Source of the DNA: Ochotona curzoniae
Taxonomy: Eukaryota; Chordata; Mammalia; Lagomorpha; Ochotonidae
DNA length: 64,000 bases
Reading direction: 5' to 3'
NCBI RefSeq assembly: GCF_017591425.1
Contig: NW_024466599.1
Coordinates: forward strand, 22,978,001 to 23,042,000
The position numbers and the translations under genes are program-made. The notes below the pieces were generated by a model. That model was given only the letters and a program-made list of their open reading frames with translations. It searched no databases and was not told where the DNA came from. Below are positions 11,690 through 26,239 of the stretch, piece after piece (the stretch's first letter is position 1; every line of letters begins with the position of its first letter).

Positions 11690-12610
11690 ATTTCATGTAG
11701 TCTCACAGCGTTAAATACCATCTGTGCACAACTCCCGACCCCTTCAGTCTTGTCCCTTGAGCTCTAGAACCCTGTATCTTCTTTGCTTGTTCAATCTCCC
11801 CATTCATTACTTGGTGTTAAAATTTCTAGTTTCTGAAATGTCCTCGGCCTCCTGAAATCTGTTCTCCCTAAGCTTGGCCCTGTCCCTGTAAGTGGCAGTT
11901 CTGTTTCACTTTGGAGTTGGCCTTGACTTCCCTTTCTCTGAGAGCCCTCAGCATACCTTCCAAATACGCCCACAGTCAGACCCGCTCCTTTCTTCCTGCC
12001 CCTTTCTGCTCCACAGTCCCATCGTTTCTCGCCTTGTTAGCTAGCTGTAAGAGCTCCTTTATTCAGCTCTCCTTTCCCCCATTTGCCTGTCCTCAAGGGA
12101 ACATGGAAGTTCATCTTTCCCAGCTTGGGCCCAGCCTGTCACCCAGTGCGCTACCAGAGTCCTTCCTGGCGCTCAAGGTTTCCCTCAGTGGAGCTCTTGT
12201 TCATCCCTTTCCTTCCCTCCCACATCATCCTCTCGGTTCTTCTGTGAACCTATCAGGCACATTCCCACCTCACAATCTTAATTCTTACTCTTCTTCCTGG
12301 AGTGTTCCAGATACCCACCTGCATAGCTCCCTCCCCTCGCTGAAGCCTTTGCTTGAATCTCATTTTCTCAGAGAGGTCTTCCATATTCCTGCTTCATTTC
12401 ATTCCACTGCATTTAGCACCATCTAAGATTACCTATAACTTACTTTAAAAATTCTATTTCTCCTCTGTTAGAATATAAGCCCTACATAGATGGAAATTTA
12501 ATCTATATGGTTTATTTTGTATTTTCCTTGTGCCTTTAGTAATGCCTTGCACACAGTAGGTATTTGTTTAATATTTGCTGAATGGATGAATTTTGATCAT
12601 TTATTCAGTG
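11690..12610 (+). mobile_element. LINE-2 relic, 3' end
   Basis: Diverged L2 order: TTAAATACCATCTGTGCACA; then TGAAGCCTTTGCTTGAATCT with CTCAGAGAGGTCTTCC; then GTTAGAATATAAGCCCTACA; and the terminal CTTGCACACAGTAGGTATTT followed by TGCTGAATGGATGAA. Upstream parts are patchy, and the 3' 400 bp are convincing. Confidence 0.75.
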
Positions 12611-12964
12611 AAATATATACTATGCATGTAGCACTGAATCAGAAGATAAAAAGTAGCAACGGACTACCACATATTTTGGGTTTTATCCTCAGTGTAATCT
12701 GGTGAAGAGAGCACAGCTTAACCTAGTTGACAACTCAATGCAGTAAGTAAATAACAGATGGGTTTTGTTGGTATGATACTGCTTAGAGTTGAAGCGGAGC
12801 ATTCTTGCCTTTGGTTGACAATGAAGAGAGGATGTTGGGTTTTTGTGTTTGACTTGAAATAGCAAGGGAGTACTTGAGCAGGTAGAAGAAGGACAGTAGC
12901 TAAGGGTGTGCCTGTGACAGAGGGGTTAGTAGATGGCCTGATTTCAGAGTAAAATAACTAAGGC

Positions 12965-13175
12965 AGGTGCAGTGGGAATGCAGGCTGGAGCCAGTTTATG
13001 AGAGGTCTTAAATGTGAAGATAAACTCTTTGGCTTTTGGTTTCACAGAGGAAGCCTTCAGGAGCTTTGTTTAAATTAAAGGATGTGGTGTAAGGCGATAA
13101 TTCAGGAATATTGCTTTGGCAGCATTGCTTCTGGGAGATACTGGACGCAGACAGGGCCATGAGTCGATGGTGAAG
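12965..13175 (-). mobile_element. LINE-2 fragment, antisense
   Basis: GGCTGGAGCCAGTTTATGAG, AGGTCTTAAATGTGAAG and CTTTGGCTTTTGG follow the reverse complement of L2 (GGCCTACAAGGCCCTACATG region). Confidence 0.5.
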
Positions 13176-13299
13176 CCTGGGTGTAGCCGTGACAGTTACC
13201 GTTGTGTGTGAGGGAAGGGGATGGAGGAGACGGTGTGAAGGAACTTTCACAGGAGGGCCTGACAGGCTTGATGGCCTCATTATGTCAAATAGAATTAAT

Positions 13300-14620
13300 G
13301 ACTTAGACAAAGAAATGACAATTCCTCAAAGTAGAGTCACTGCTCAGACAGATGTTATGCAAGGGTATTTACAGCTTGTTATATGGATCCAGTTCAGGCC
13401 GCCTGTATGTGGTGCCAAGATATGCAGGCCTTGGATGCTTCGTTGTGCCGTATTGCTGCAAACCCAGGCTGAAACACCAGCTTGCCTTGAGCTGTCTGAA
13501 GGGGAGCTTGTCTATGCTGGGTTGTTTCCTTTACGTCCTGCAATAAATTTTAAAAGTTCTAGCTTGCTTTGTCAGACATGTGCAACCAATTAGGATTAGT
13601 AACAATAACTAGGCAAACAAAATGGACTCTCAGTGGCTGTTGTGCTTCCCAGTGGCTTTCTGAAATGCAGTGAAGTAGAAACAGAGGTGTCTTTTCTTAT
13701 GTCAGGGTTAGGCTGCAGAAGTGCAGGTGCTGTCTCGTGCGTGTGCTCCCAAAGCAGAAGACGTGCCACTTACATCTGTGCTTCTGGCGTTCTTGCTGTT
13801 TATCTGCACCCTCCCCCTTAGTTTTTCCAAGCAACTTCTAAAACAAATTCAACACAGACTGCTAGAGTCAGTGACCTGTTAGACGCCCAATGAAGTGGGA
13901 GGGGCAACTGAGTAAACTTCCTAGGCTGGATTTTACAGACACAAGACCAAAAGTAAAACATAAATCCTTAAAAAATAAATTCTAATTAAATTCTTGCTCC
14001 CATTACCTCTTACACTATTTTTGTATTTATGCAGAAAGTACAAAAACAAAAAAAGCTTCAACTCTCAAATCAGTGTGTGAAGCAGTGAAAAGCAAAAATG
14101 TGACTTCCTGTCAGTTTTCCAATGCCTGTTCACATTGTTGCCTTCTTTGTCAGACCCCCCTACCCTGTTTTAAATTTGTCTTCGTTGGTCAGCTGGTCAC
14201 TGGCCGTTGAGGGTTGCATGGTGCCGCTGTCTGTGTATATGGAGACATGTTGCAGAGCAGCTGTGGGACTTGAGAGCTGAATAGTCACTGTGAATTCTGC
14301 CTGTGCTTGTGGTTCAATCAAGCACATCAGCAGGCCCAGCAGCTCTATGCTTGGGTCACCTGCTGAGTCCCTTTCTCACCTGCCCACCGGTGGAGCTCCA
14401 GGCGCCAACCGATCGCTAATGCTGGCTGGTGTATCAGGTCACAGCAGCACCACTCCACTGCCTCTGCTGCCTCCCCGTGTCCCCGGGTCTCCAGGTGTCC
14501 CTCTACCATCAGCCTGTCCTCTCCTATTTTCTGGGATCGTGGCCTCTCTGCTCCACCCTGGCTAGAGATTCTCCATCTGTTTAAACGCATCCTTGCCCTA
14601 TTCTGCCATCTTCTTTCTTC
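13300..14620. other. intronic stretch, nothing recognised
   Basis: About 1.3 kb of unique-looking intron without an identifiable exon, CSINE or LINE. Confidence 0.5.
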
Positions 14621-14624
14621 CTTC

Positions 14625-14972
14625 AAGATTTATTTTATTTTATTTTGTGTTATGTTATGTCAGTTATTTTATTTTATTAGCAGAGTTAGACAAGGAAAGA
14701 AAGAAAAAAAAAAGGTTTTCCATCTGCTGATTCAATCCCCAAATAGCTCCAATGACTGAAACTAAGCTGATGTGAAGCTAGGAGACAGGACCCTCCTCTA
14801 AATTTCCCACACAAGTGCAGGATCCCAAGGCTCTGGGCCGTCCTCTACTGCTTTCCCAGGCAATAAGCAGGGAGCTGGATGGGAAGTGGAGCAGCTAGGA
14901 CTCAAACCTGTGTCCACATGGGATGCCAGCACTATACATAGAGGCTTGGCCTACTGTGCCATGGTTGCAGCT
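14625..14972 (-). repeat. CSINE with expanded tail
   Basis: The antisense A-rich tail (TTTATTTTATTTTATTTTGT) is enlarged. The body ends CTACTGTGCCATGGTTGCAG. Confidence 0.87.
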
Positions 14973-14974
14973 CC

Positions 14975-15808
14975 CTAGGTTTTAAAAGATCATATACTTT
15001 AAATTATTTTTAGTGTCCTGCTTCCATCTTGTAAGCGTTACAGTTCGGACAGTGCATTCGGTGAGTGCCTACCTAAACATCATTGAGTACCTGCTGTGTG
15101 TGAGGTTTGGATGTAGGAGTGGGGAATGATTTAGACTTGCCAGTTGAGGAGCAGAGCAGGGAATTGCTGCTGGAAAATGGTGTGGATTGAACTGATTTGC
15201 AAATAGCGCTTAATGCTCTGCTTAGGGATTGTCCAACCATAAGGATGTGGCTTTCGAGGGAAGATAATAAATATGGCAGAAGCAGTAAGAAGGTTGAAGG
15301 AATGGAGGTCATGGGTGAGTGATCCATGAGCACTGAAGAGGTAGAACAGAGGGAAGACACTCACTAGGAAAGGTTTCTGGGACGTACTCGTTGTTCTGGC
15401 ATGATTGAGACTTGGAAGTAGAGAGGACACCGAGTCTCAACTGAAACGGAAAGCATCCTTATTGAAAGCTACAGGCGATATAGGAGGAATGGAAGGAGGG
15501 TGACTGTAATCCCTGCCTCGGGCAACAGGTGGAGGGTGTCTAGCGTGTTCCTTAGGCAATTTTAAGTTAGATTGTGGTTGTTTGCTGTCCTACCTCTTAC
15601 TCTCTAGTAGTGATGGTGGCAGGAAACCATTGGCATCCCCCTGCGTGTAGCCTGAAGATGGAGTGTCTCAGATGGACCTGGATTCACGTCGTGTGTTCCC
15701 TGGGTAGCATGTGTGAATGCAAGAGCCAGTAAGATCTAAACCTAGGGAAGAGGAAGAGAAGGACTTTGAACAATTAGCAATTTGAGAAATTGCTAATAAG
15801 TAGAAAAG
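14975..15808. other. intronic stretch, possible L2-like remnants only
   Basis: CATTGAGTACCTGCTGTGTG near 15083 resembles a general motif of old mammalian LINE/MIR relics. Nothing is firm enough to place. Confidence 0.35.
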
Positions 15809-15811
15809 GTA

Positions 15812-16103
15812 TGTATTATTATAAAAAAATTTATTTCAAAGAGCTACAGAGAGGAAGAGGCAGGTTTTCCGTGCACTGTTTCACTCCCCGGATGGCCTCA
15901 GCACCCAGGAAAAAGCCAGGCCAAAGCCAGGAGACAGGAGCTGGGAGCTCTTCTGGTTTTGCACTGAAGTCCGAGGCCCACGTTATGGGGCCCTGTTCTG
16001 TTGCTGTTTGCGGGCTGTTAGATGGGAGCTGGACTGAAAGTGGAGCAGCTAAGATGCCAGTCAGCAGGTGGCAGATGTACTGACTTTGCTGTATTGCCTG
16101 CCC
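15812..16103 (-). repeat. CSINE
   Basis: Antisense copy: AAAAAAATTTATTTCAAAGA to GCTGTATTGCCTGCCCAGAG. Confidence 0.83.
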
Positions 16104-16104
16104 A

Positions 16105-17014
16105 GAGCTGATTCTTAGGTTTAAGGGAAGATCTTAGAGGAAGCTACAACTCACTAGGCTACAATTTGTATTTTGTTAGGGAGGGAATTTAGAAATTGGT
16201 GAAGTGAGAAATTTTGATTACACAAGAGCTGGCAGTGCACGTTTAAAAATCATGGCATTATCAAGCTCCATGCAGGAAAATCTACTCCCAAACAATCCTG
16301 ACAGCCCTAGGGTTCGGGGTGGGTCATTTCCCATGTACAACAGCTCACCTGCCTCGGCTCCTGGAGCGAGATGGGAACGGAGGGATGGGAGGGCATAGTG
16401 TGGCTTGGGACTAGACTGTAACATGTGGACTTCCCCATCCGGGAACGGGAAAAATCACAACAGCTAATCCTGTACGGAATTTAACAATGAATGTGGTTAT
16501 TGATTCTGTGGAAACTTCAGGAGAAAGGCAGTTAAATAGCAGGCTTGTGATCTTAGAAAGAGCAGTAGGAAGGTGGGTGTGTGCGGTGAGCGGGCCAAGC
16601 TGCTGCCCAGGATACCCACGTCCCTGTGGGTGTCTGCCTTAAGTCCTAGCAATTCCGCTGTTCCTTCCAGATTCCTGCGAGTGCTGCAGCCTGGCCCATC
16701 TGCAGCTGTGCTGGCCGCCTGGGAGTTCACCAGTGCATGGAAGATTCATTTTGTGTTCCTGTTCCTTTCTCTGTCACTTTAACTAAATGAATCAGAGAAA
16801 GAAAAGTGTGAGATACAATCAGCCAGTACTTATTGCACATGTGTGTTAAATACCATGGTGACAAGGCACTTTTTACTTGTGAAAACAGTTTATTCTCATT
16901 ATCTAGTGCTGCCTCATTTTTGGTATTCCTCAGAGCAGCAAACTATTTCATTTCAGTTGTAATTCTGGAGGCTTAATAGGCACTGAAGCCACTCTTCATC
17001 ACAATATTGGATAA
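16105..17014. other. intronic stretch, mostly unique
   Basis: No exon recognised. The end (about 16880-16990, AGTTGTAATTCTGGAGGCTT) may be a fragment of the same old repeat as at 40150-40900. Confidence 0.4.
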
Positions 17015-17015
17015 C

Positions 17016-17317
17016 TGGGCCTGGTATTATGGCTCAATTGGCTAAATCTTCACCTTGCATGTACCAGTTCGTGTCCCAGCTGCTCCACTTCCCATCTAGC
17101 TCTCTGCCTATGACCTGAGAAAGCAGCAGAGGATGGCCCAAAGCCTTGGGACCCTGTACCCGTGTAGGAGACCTGGAAGAGGCTCCCAGCTCCTGGCTGT
17201 GGTTCAACTCAGCTCTGGCCATTGAGACCCAGTGGGCAGAACTTTCGCTTTCTTCTCTCCTTAAACCTGATCTGCCTTTCCAATAAAAAGAAATAAATAA
17301 ACCTTTCAAAGAAAGAA
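17016..17317 (+). repeat. CSINE
   Basis: It runs from GGGCCTGGTATTATGGCTCA to CAATAAAAAGAAATAAATAA, with the full body in order. Confidence 0.9.
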
Positions 17318-17731
17318 CCGCTGTTTGGATTTAGACAAATTACTTCCTTTGTAGGCCTTTTCCTCATTTTATTTGAGCTGTCAGTACGCTTGCTCTGCCA
17401 TTAGATGGCACCATCACACCTTTGAACCCTGTTCTCTGGGTTTTCAGAGTCTGAAGTGGGTTGGAGTCCAGAGGGCTCCCCCAGGTAACACCTGGGGACT
17501 GAGACTCAGAGGCCATCGACCCAGCCAGGGTTGTGCAGTCACCCGGCAGCGCTTGAACCTCAATTATCTCTGCCCTCTGTTACATTTGGGCGTAGCAGAA
17601 TGATGACAGGAAAATCGGACAGACCCATTCTGAACCATTGCTACTACATTATACTTAAACCAATTTTTACCTTTTCCCTAAGTACACATACCATCACATC
17701 AGAATACTCACCTGTTTTTGTGTTGTTGTTG

Positions 17732-17886
17732 TGACTATTTATTTGAAAGGAAGACTTAGAGATAAAGATAGCTGGATAGGTAGAGATCTGCCCACTGGCT
17801 CACTCCCCGGAACGGCCCCAGTGATCAGGGCTGAAGTAGGTTGAAGCCGAAAGCCTGGAACACCGTCCTGGTCTCCCACTGGAGGT
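17732..17886 (-). repeat. CSINE, 3' half only
   Basis: Antisense ACTATTTATTTGAAAGGAAG to TCCTGGTCTCCCACTGGAGG; the head half is absent. Confidence 0.75.
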
Positions 17887-18229
17887 AGGTAGTTGCCCTG
17901 TGTCTTTGAAAAGAGATTTTCTTTTCAACTCTTCCCATCACCTGAGGTCAGCCACCTGTTTCTGTGCTTCCTTGGCTCCTGCCCAGCCTGTTGCAGAGAG
18001 CCTTTGGAGGAACATAAACTTCTACTTGTTAAAAAGTGGATTTGCAGGTTGCTCCCTCACTCCTTAGCTGTCCTGTTTCCCTCAACCCTCCTTCCCAGTG
18101 ATGGGGGAAAATGTTGCCGTTGGTCATGGCTTGTGCGGGACAGGCTGCGGAGTAGAAGGCAGTGTGGCGGGGTGAGGACGGGCACTTAGGAGTCGGCCTG
18201 CTGCCCGGGCTCAGGCTCTCCTCCCGTTT

Positions 18230-18345
18230 CTCCGGAGGGCAGTGTTGAACCCAGCAGGGTTACTGTGAGCAGTGTCGTGGAAGGCTCGTAGCGCATGCTC
18301 ATTTAGTGCTATGAATTTTCTCTGCTGTCTTATAAAGGGGAATAG
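18230..18345 (+). repeat. possible MIR fragment
   Basis: GGGTTACTGTGAGCAGTGTC followed by GTAGCGCATGCTCATTTAGT resembles the MIR segment around gttgtgaggattaaatgag. Short and diverged. Confidence 0.4.
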
Positions 18346-18644
18346 GAGGAACCCACGGGAGGGTCTCAGAGAGGCTGGCTGCCTTTGGAGGGAGAAGGGA
18401 AGCACGGTAGCCGTTAGCCTCGTGTGGTAGCTCACCTTTATATGTGGCTGATCAACACCGAAACTTTCCGTCACCGTGGTACACACGTCAGGTGTCAAGG
18501 ACTTGGTAATACACAAAAGAAGAATTTATCTCAGTAATTTGTGTCAGGTCCCATGGTGCAGTAACCGCAGTTTGAGTATGCGGGGTTAAAATGTGCTAAA
18601 ATAAATTTCTCCTCCAAAGATTTCACCCAATATTTTTCACTTTT

Positions 18645-18945
18645 TAAAGATCTATTTATTTTTATTGGAAAGTCACATTTATACAGAGGAGAATAGACAG
18701 AAATCTTCCATCTACTGATTCACTTCCCAAGTGGCTGCAATGGCCGGAGCTGAGCTGACCCGAAGCCAGGAGCCAGGGACTTACTGCACATCTTCCACGT
18801 GGGCGCAGGGTCCCAGGGCTTTGAGCCAGCCACAGCTGGGAGTGGGAGGGCAAGTGGGGCTGCCGTGACATGAACTAACACCCATATGGGATCCCGGTGC
18901 TTGCCAAGGCAAGGATTTTAGCAACTGAGCCTTCACGCCGGGCCC
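18645..18945 (-). repeat. CSINE with clear target-site duplication
   Basis: The flanks CCAATATTTTTCACTTTT (about 18628-18645) and CCAATATTTTTACTTTT (about 18944-18960) duplicate. The head ends CACGCCGGGCC. Confidence 0.92.
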
Positions 18946-18977
18946 CAATATTTTTACTTTTCTAAAATGTAGCTGCT

Positions 18978-19253
18978 TGGGGCCTAGCACAATGGCCTAG
19001 CAGCTAAAGTCCATGCATGCACTGGGATCCTTTATGGGTGTCCCTGTGGACACTTGCCATCCATCTCCCTGCTTGAGCCCTGGGTGGCGGTCATAGGGGA
19101 CCGAGGAGAGGCTGCTGGCTCCTGGCTCGGATGGGCTCAGCTCCAGTCATCATGACCGCTTGGGCATTGAACCAGCTGACAAAAGATCTTCCTCTCTGTT
19201 TCTCCTCCTCTCTGTATGTCTTACTTTCCAATAAAAATAAATAATTAAAAAAA
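18978..19253 (+). repeat. CSINE
   Basis: GGGGCCTAGCACAATGGCCT to AATAAATAATTAAAAAAAA, flanked by AATGTAGCTGC / AATGTAGCTCC. It was inserted 20 bp from the previous copy in the opposite orientation, giving a tail-out inverted SINE pair. Confidence 0.9.
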
Positions 19254-19385
19254 AAATGTAGCTCCCTGGACATATAATGAGCCTAACATTTTATTTCTAG
19301 CACCGGTCTAGAAATAGAGGTTTTGTGTTCAATCAAGCATATACAACTTTATTGTGTAGGGATGGCTGCTGTTGTTAAGGCTTTT

Positions 19386-19733
19386 TTTTTTTTTAAGATT
19401 TATTTATTTTCATTGGAAAGTCAGATATACAGAGAGGAAGATCTTCTGTCCGAACGATTCACTCCCTAAGTAGCTACAATGGCTGGAGCTGAGCCGGTCC
19501 AGAGCCAGGAGCTTTTCCGGGGCTCCCACGCGGGTCCAGAATCTCAAGGATTTTGGCCATCCTCAACTGTTATCCCAGGCCACAGGTGGGGAGCTGGATG
19601 GGAAGCAGGGCACCGGGATTAGAACCAGTGACCATATGGGATCCCGGCGCGTGCAAAGCGAGGACTTTAACCACTGCGCCATCGTGCCAGGCCAAGGCGG
19701 GGACTTTAGCCGTTACTCTGTCGTGCTGGGGTT
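19386..19733 (-). repeat. CSINE with a duplicated head module
   Basis: Antisense CSINE. After the normal head (GAGGACTTTAACCACTGCGC...GCCAGGCC), a second head copy follows (GGGGACTTTAGCCGTTACTC, TCGTGCTGGGG). The shared flank AGGCTTTTTTG lies outside both (about 19382 and 19736), so the duplicated structure seems to have inserted as one unit. Confidence 0.82.
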
Positions 19734-19744
19734 TAGGCTTTTTT

Positions 19745-22446
<2,702 letters not shown>

Positions 22447-22643
22447 AAGCTCTAATAACCTCTGACTTAATGGAATCATTCTGTATAGTTCAGAATAGTA
22501 ATTCCTTTTGTTTTGGAAGAAAATAAATACTTGGAGAAAGGTCAGACCTCAAGCAATATGATTTTTTAATATAATAGCCATGTTAATCAGGATTTTATTT
22601 AGGAAAAAGTTTTGATAAAATGGTTTTTAAAAATATGCTTCAG

Positions 22644-22965
22644 GGCCTGGCGTGGTGGCCTAGTGGCTAAACTCCCCACCTTGAATGCTGAGATCCCATA
22701 TTGACTCCGGTTCTAATCCCGGCAGCTCTGCTTGCCATCCAGCTCCCTGCTTGTGGCAATCGAGGACGACCCAAAGCCTTGGGTTCCTGCACCCGTGTGG
22801 GAGACTGGGAGGAAAGTTCCTGGCTCCTGGCTTCAGATCGGCACAGCTCCGGCTATTGCAGTCACTTGGGGAGTGAATCATTTGGACGGAAGTTCTTTTC
22901 TCTCTCTCCTCTTCTCTGTATATCTGACTTTGTGATAAAAATAAATAAATCTTTAAAAAATAAAT
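22644..22965 (+). repeat. CSINE with target-site duplication
   Basis: GGGCCTGGCGTGGTGGCCTA to AATAAATAAATCTTTAAAAA. The flanks AAAAATATGCTTCA and AAAAATATACTTCA match. Confidence 0.92.
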
Positions 22966-23149
22966 AAAAATATACTTCATTAAGTAAATAGAAGTTCAAG
23001 TTTTTCATTTACTTGTTCTACTTATATTAATTCTTTTAGAATAGATACTAGATTTTTTTTTTTTTTACTTTTTTCCCCCTTTATGTTGAAATGACTATGT
23101 GACAGTTCCCTCTCTTTGTTCTAGTAAGATAGTATCTTTAGAAACACAT

Positions 23150-23408
23150 TTGCCTGTTTATTTTAATAGTTGACAGAGAGAGAAGGAAATCTTCCATCTG
23201 CTGATTCATTCCTCCAACCGGGGTTGGGCCAGGCTTAAATCAGGAACCCCCTTGGTGCCAGGTGCCCCATCACTTTTAGGCCATCTTCTGCTGCCTTCCC
23301 AGCTGCGTTAGCAAGAATCCAGGGTTGGAAGCAACAAAGCAGGGACTTGGATGGGCACATTATGGGATGCTGGTGATGGCTTAATCGGATGCGCTACAGA
23401 ACCAGTCC
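23150..23408 (-). repeat. old CSINE
   Basis: Antisense GAGAAGGAAATCTTCCATCT, TAGCAAGAATCCAGG and GATGCGCTACAGAACCAGTC in order; the head (tRNA-like) end is still readable. Confidence 0.75.
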
Positions 23409-23419
23409 CTGTGAAGATA

Positions 23420-23800
23420 GTGTTTTATGCTGACTGATTTTAGGTATTACTCTAATCATGCATTACATTCCTGGGATAAATTCCACTTGATGATAGTGCA
23501 ACCCTTTTAAACTGCTGCTCAATTTGATTTGGTAGTATTGTGTTAAAGATTTTTGTGTCTGTTTCATGAGGATTATGAATCTGCAGTGTTTTGTACTTGA
23601 TTTTGGTATCAGGTGATACTGGTTTTAGGAATAAGTTAGGAAGTGTTCCCTGTTTTGTTGGAAAGTTTGTGGAGGATTGTATTAGTTCTTACTTTTGTAA
23701 AATTCACCAGCGAAGCCCTCCAGTGGTGTGGCTTGCTTTGTAAGACATTTTGATTTCTGATCAATCATCCTGTTTGCACATAACACATTTATTCAGCTTC
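23420..23800 (-). mobile_element. L1 ORF2 fragment, antisense
   Basis: ATTCCTGGGATAAATTCCAC, TTGGTATCAGGTGATACTGG, AGTTAGGAAGTGTTCCCTG and AAATTCACCAGCGAAGCC are the reverse complement of the reverse-transcriptase region of L1 ORF2, in correct order. Frame-broken relic. Confidence 0.85.
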
Positions 23801-23823
23801 TCTGTTTAATTTTAAAGAGCTCT

Positions 23824-24010
23824 GGGCGGCTGCTGGTGTTGTGGTAGAGCAGCTTCAGCCACTGTTTGGGACAGCTACATCCTGTGTCACAGTGCTAGCT
23901 TGAGTCACAGCTACTTCATGTCTAATCTGGCTTCCTGCTAAAGGAAAATCTCTTTGTGTCTCTCCCTCTCTGTCACTCTCCCTTTCAAATAAGTACAAAC
24001 ATTTTAAATT
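23824..24010 (+). repeat. CSINE, internally deleted
   Basis: Old head GGCGGCTGCTGGTGTTGTGG, then a jump to the tail TCTCCCTCTCTGTCACTCTC with AAATAAGTACAAACA. Confidence 0.7.
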
Positions 24011-25170
24011 CATACACCCATAAATCTGCTAAGGTGTGCCTGAAACTAACTTCGAAAACCCAGGCTCAGAATCAGGCTTCCCAGAACCTCCGTTCTGTGG
24101 TTTGAACTTTATGCCTTGGATGATGCCTTACAGCTCTGCTCTCTGGCTCGTTCTGAGTGCCCTCAGCGTTTCCATTCAGGTTGCCCCTCTCTGGTGGTTG
24201 CCCCCCTCTGGTGGTTGCCTTGCCCCGGTACAGCTCAGTATTGACCTGAGCGCCCACTACGGGTGTTCATGGAGATGTCTGGGTTTATTCTCTGCACTAT
24301 CTCCTTTTCCAGTTACTTTGTCTAATCTTTTCCCTTAACTCAGTAAGGCTTGCTGTACTTTAGTTTCTGCCTTTCTGTGACACAGCCCTGGAAGTGCGTA
24401 TAGATAGAACGCTTGGTTGATTGTTGAGACAACATTCAAGCATCATACTCACGAACCATGTTGGCTAAGTTTTCAAAAAGAATTATTTCCTGTATCTTGC
24501 CCAGTTACTTTTTGTGGCAGGAGGAGTAGTGTGAAGTATCTTTCCCATGTCTGAAGTCCGGTGCCATTGACTTTTTAATTTTGTGTGTGCTACTTAAAAA
24601 TTAAGCGAGGAAAGAAAATGAACCAATACAATTCATATTGTTCTTGTTAAAATCACCGTTTATATAAAATCTTTGTTACTGTGTTTGGGTAGAGGATGGG
24701 TAGAGAAATAGGTTTGAGAGTACTGGGGAACAGATTGTCACTTGATTCTTCTAGCTGATAAAAAAAGCAGAGTGGTTAAATGACAGAGCCTTTAAGAAAA
24801 GGAAAATAATAATTTACATGGCCTTAGATTTGTTATTAATTTGTATATTATGCAAATTATGTTGTAAATTGTCCAACTATGGTGCAAAACTAAATGCAAG
24901 AAATGAAACCTTGACTAAAATTCAAATTTGTGCTAAAATGGGTAGGTCATTGTATTGACTTTTTATCTTTGATTATGAAAGTCAAGTCTAAATTAAACTA
25001 AATTAATGTCATTGACCTTTAAGCATAGCTTACTAGAAATTTCAATTTTTTTTTTTTTTGAAATTGCAATTTTAATGAGCGTGTTTGTGACTAAGAATAT
25101 ATGTTGTATTTTTGGTCTCAGAAATTATTTCACCTATTTGGGAATAGTCAGTAATTGAATTGTCTCTCAT
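24010..25170. other. intronic stretch before exon C
   Basis: Mostly unique. It contains a local duplication of CTCTGGTGGTTGCC (about 24190-24220). No exon other than the flanking ones. Confidence 0.5.
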
Positions 25171-25175
25171 TTCAG

Positions 25176-25228
25176 AATGCTGAGGCTTGGAACAATTTAT
25201 CAACTTCGTATATCCGGCTAAAACAAAA
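25176..25228 (+). CDS. TTC27: TTC27 coding exon C, first helix of a TPR
   Basis: This 53-bp exon sits between TCTCATTTCAG and the donor GTAAGT. It starts in phase 0 (NAEAWNNLSTSYIRLKQ) and ends with two bases of a lysine codon that is completed by the first G of the next exon. NAEAWNNLSTSYIRL is the A helix of a TPR (W at position 4, NL at 6-7, Y at 11), and helix B lies in the next exon. The 53 bp plus 166 bp of exon D make 219 bp, a multiple of three, which supports both borders. It is too short to be seen as a separate open frame, but it is fully conserved against the remembered TTC27 protein. Confidence 0.96.
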
Positions 25229-25321
25229 GTAAGTGTAACAGATAAATATGAAGAAAATTGCTGCCAAAATCGCAAGATTTTAACCAATGAAACATTGAAA
25301 CATTGTGCCTTCCTCTTAGTC

Positions 25322-25597
25322 TTTTTCCATTTATTTACTTATTTGAAAGGCAGAAGAGAAAGAATGACCGTTATAGCCAGGGCTGAGTGAGGTTGAAGCC
25401 AGGAACTTGGAACTCAGTGCTGGCCACCCATGTTGGTGGCAGGTGCAACAACTTAGGCAGTTACCAGCTGCCTTCCAGTGTGTGAATTAGCAAGAAACTG
25501 GAATTGAGAGCAGAGCTGGGACTCAGACCTAGGCACCCAAAGTAGGACATGGGGCATCCCAAGTGACATTTTAACCACTGTGACAAATTGCTTGTTG
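25322..25597 (-). repeat. old CSINE just after exon C
   Basis: Antisense TTTATTTACTTATTTGAAAG to TTTTAACCACTGTGACAAAT. Confidence 0.78.
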
Positions 25598-26239
25598 TAG
25601 TCCTTTGACTTTTAGTATGTGATAAAATAAGAAATATTACCTGAAATATTTATTCCATAGTAGTTTTCCATCCTAGATTTCATTACATGATAATGCAGTC
25701 ATACTTTTGGTTGGAAAACTCAATTGCTGAATTTTTAAAAAGGAGGGCTTGCTCTATATTGGGTGTTATTGAGAAATGTACATAAATAGGAACCACACTT
25801 CAGGGAAAGTGTATTTAAAAGATAAGATATTATGCCATACTATTAGGAAATTGGTATTAACTGTATGTCAGAAATAGCAAGTGAAAGGATGAAGAGGGCT
25901 GCAATGGTAGTGGAGGATTTTTGGAAAGTTCTTACGTGCCAGATGCTCGTGTAGTCCTGTGAGGATACTGTGAGGGGAGAAGGTGAGTGGTCCTGATTCA
26001 TGAATGCTTTTGAGGGAATGTTACACTGAAGCTAGAAATATGAGTTGGTTTAGACTTGAGGCGGTTAGAAGAAATAGATTAAAGGCTCAAGACAGTGCGC
26101 AGTGATAGGAATGACTGAAGTAGCTGAGGAGGCAGGGTGCAAAATAGTCCAGCTAAGATTAACACAAAGTCTATAATAAGAGATAAGGTTGGAAAGGTAA
26201 GTGGGAGTCACACTGGCCTGTTGGTTATCGGCAAACAAG

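Noticed and set aside
11911..12426. 171-codon open frame on the + strand
   Set aside because: It overlaps the LINE-2 relic; the S/P/L-rich translation is the usual product of CT-rich L2 DNA, not a gene.
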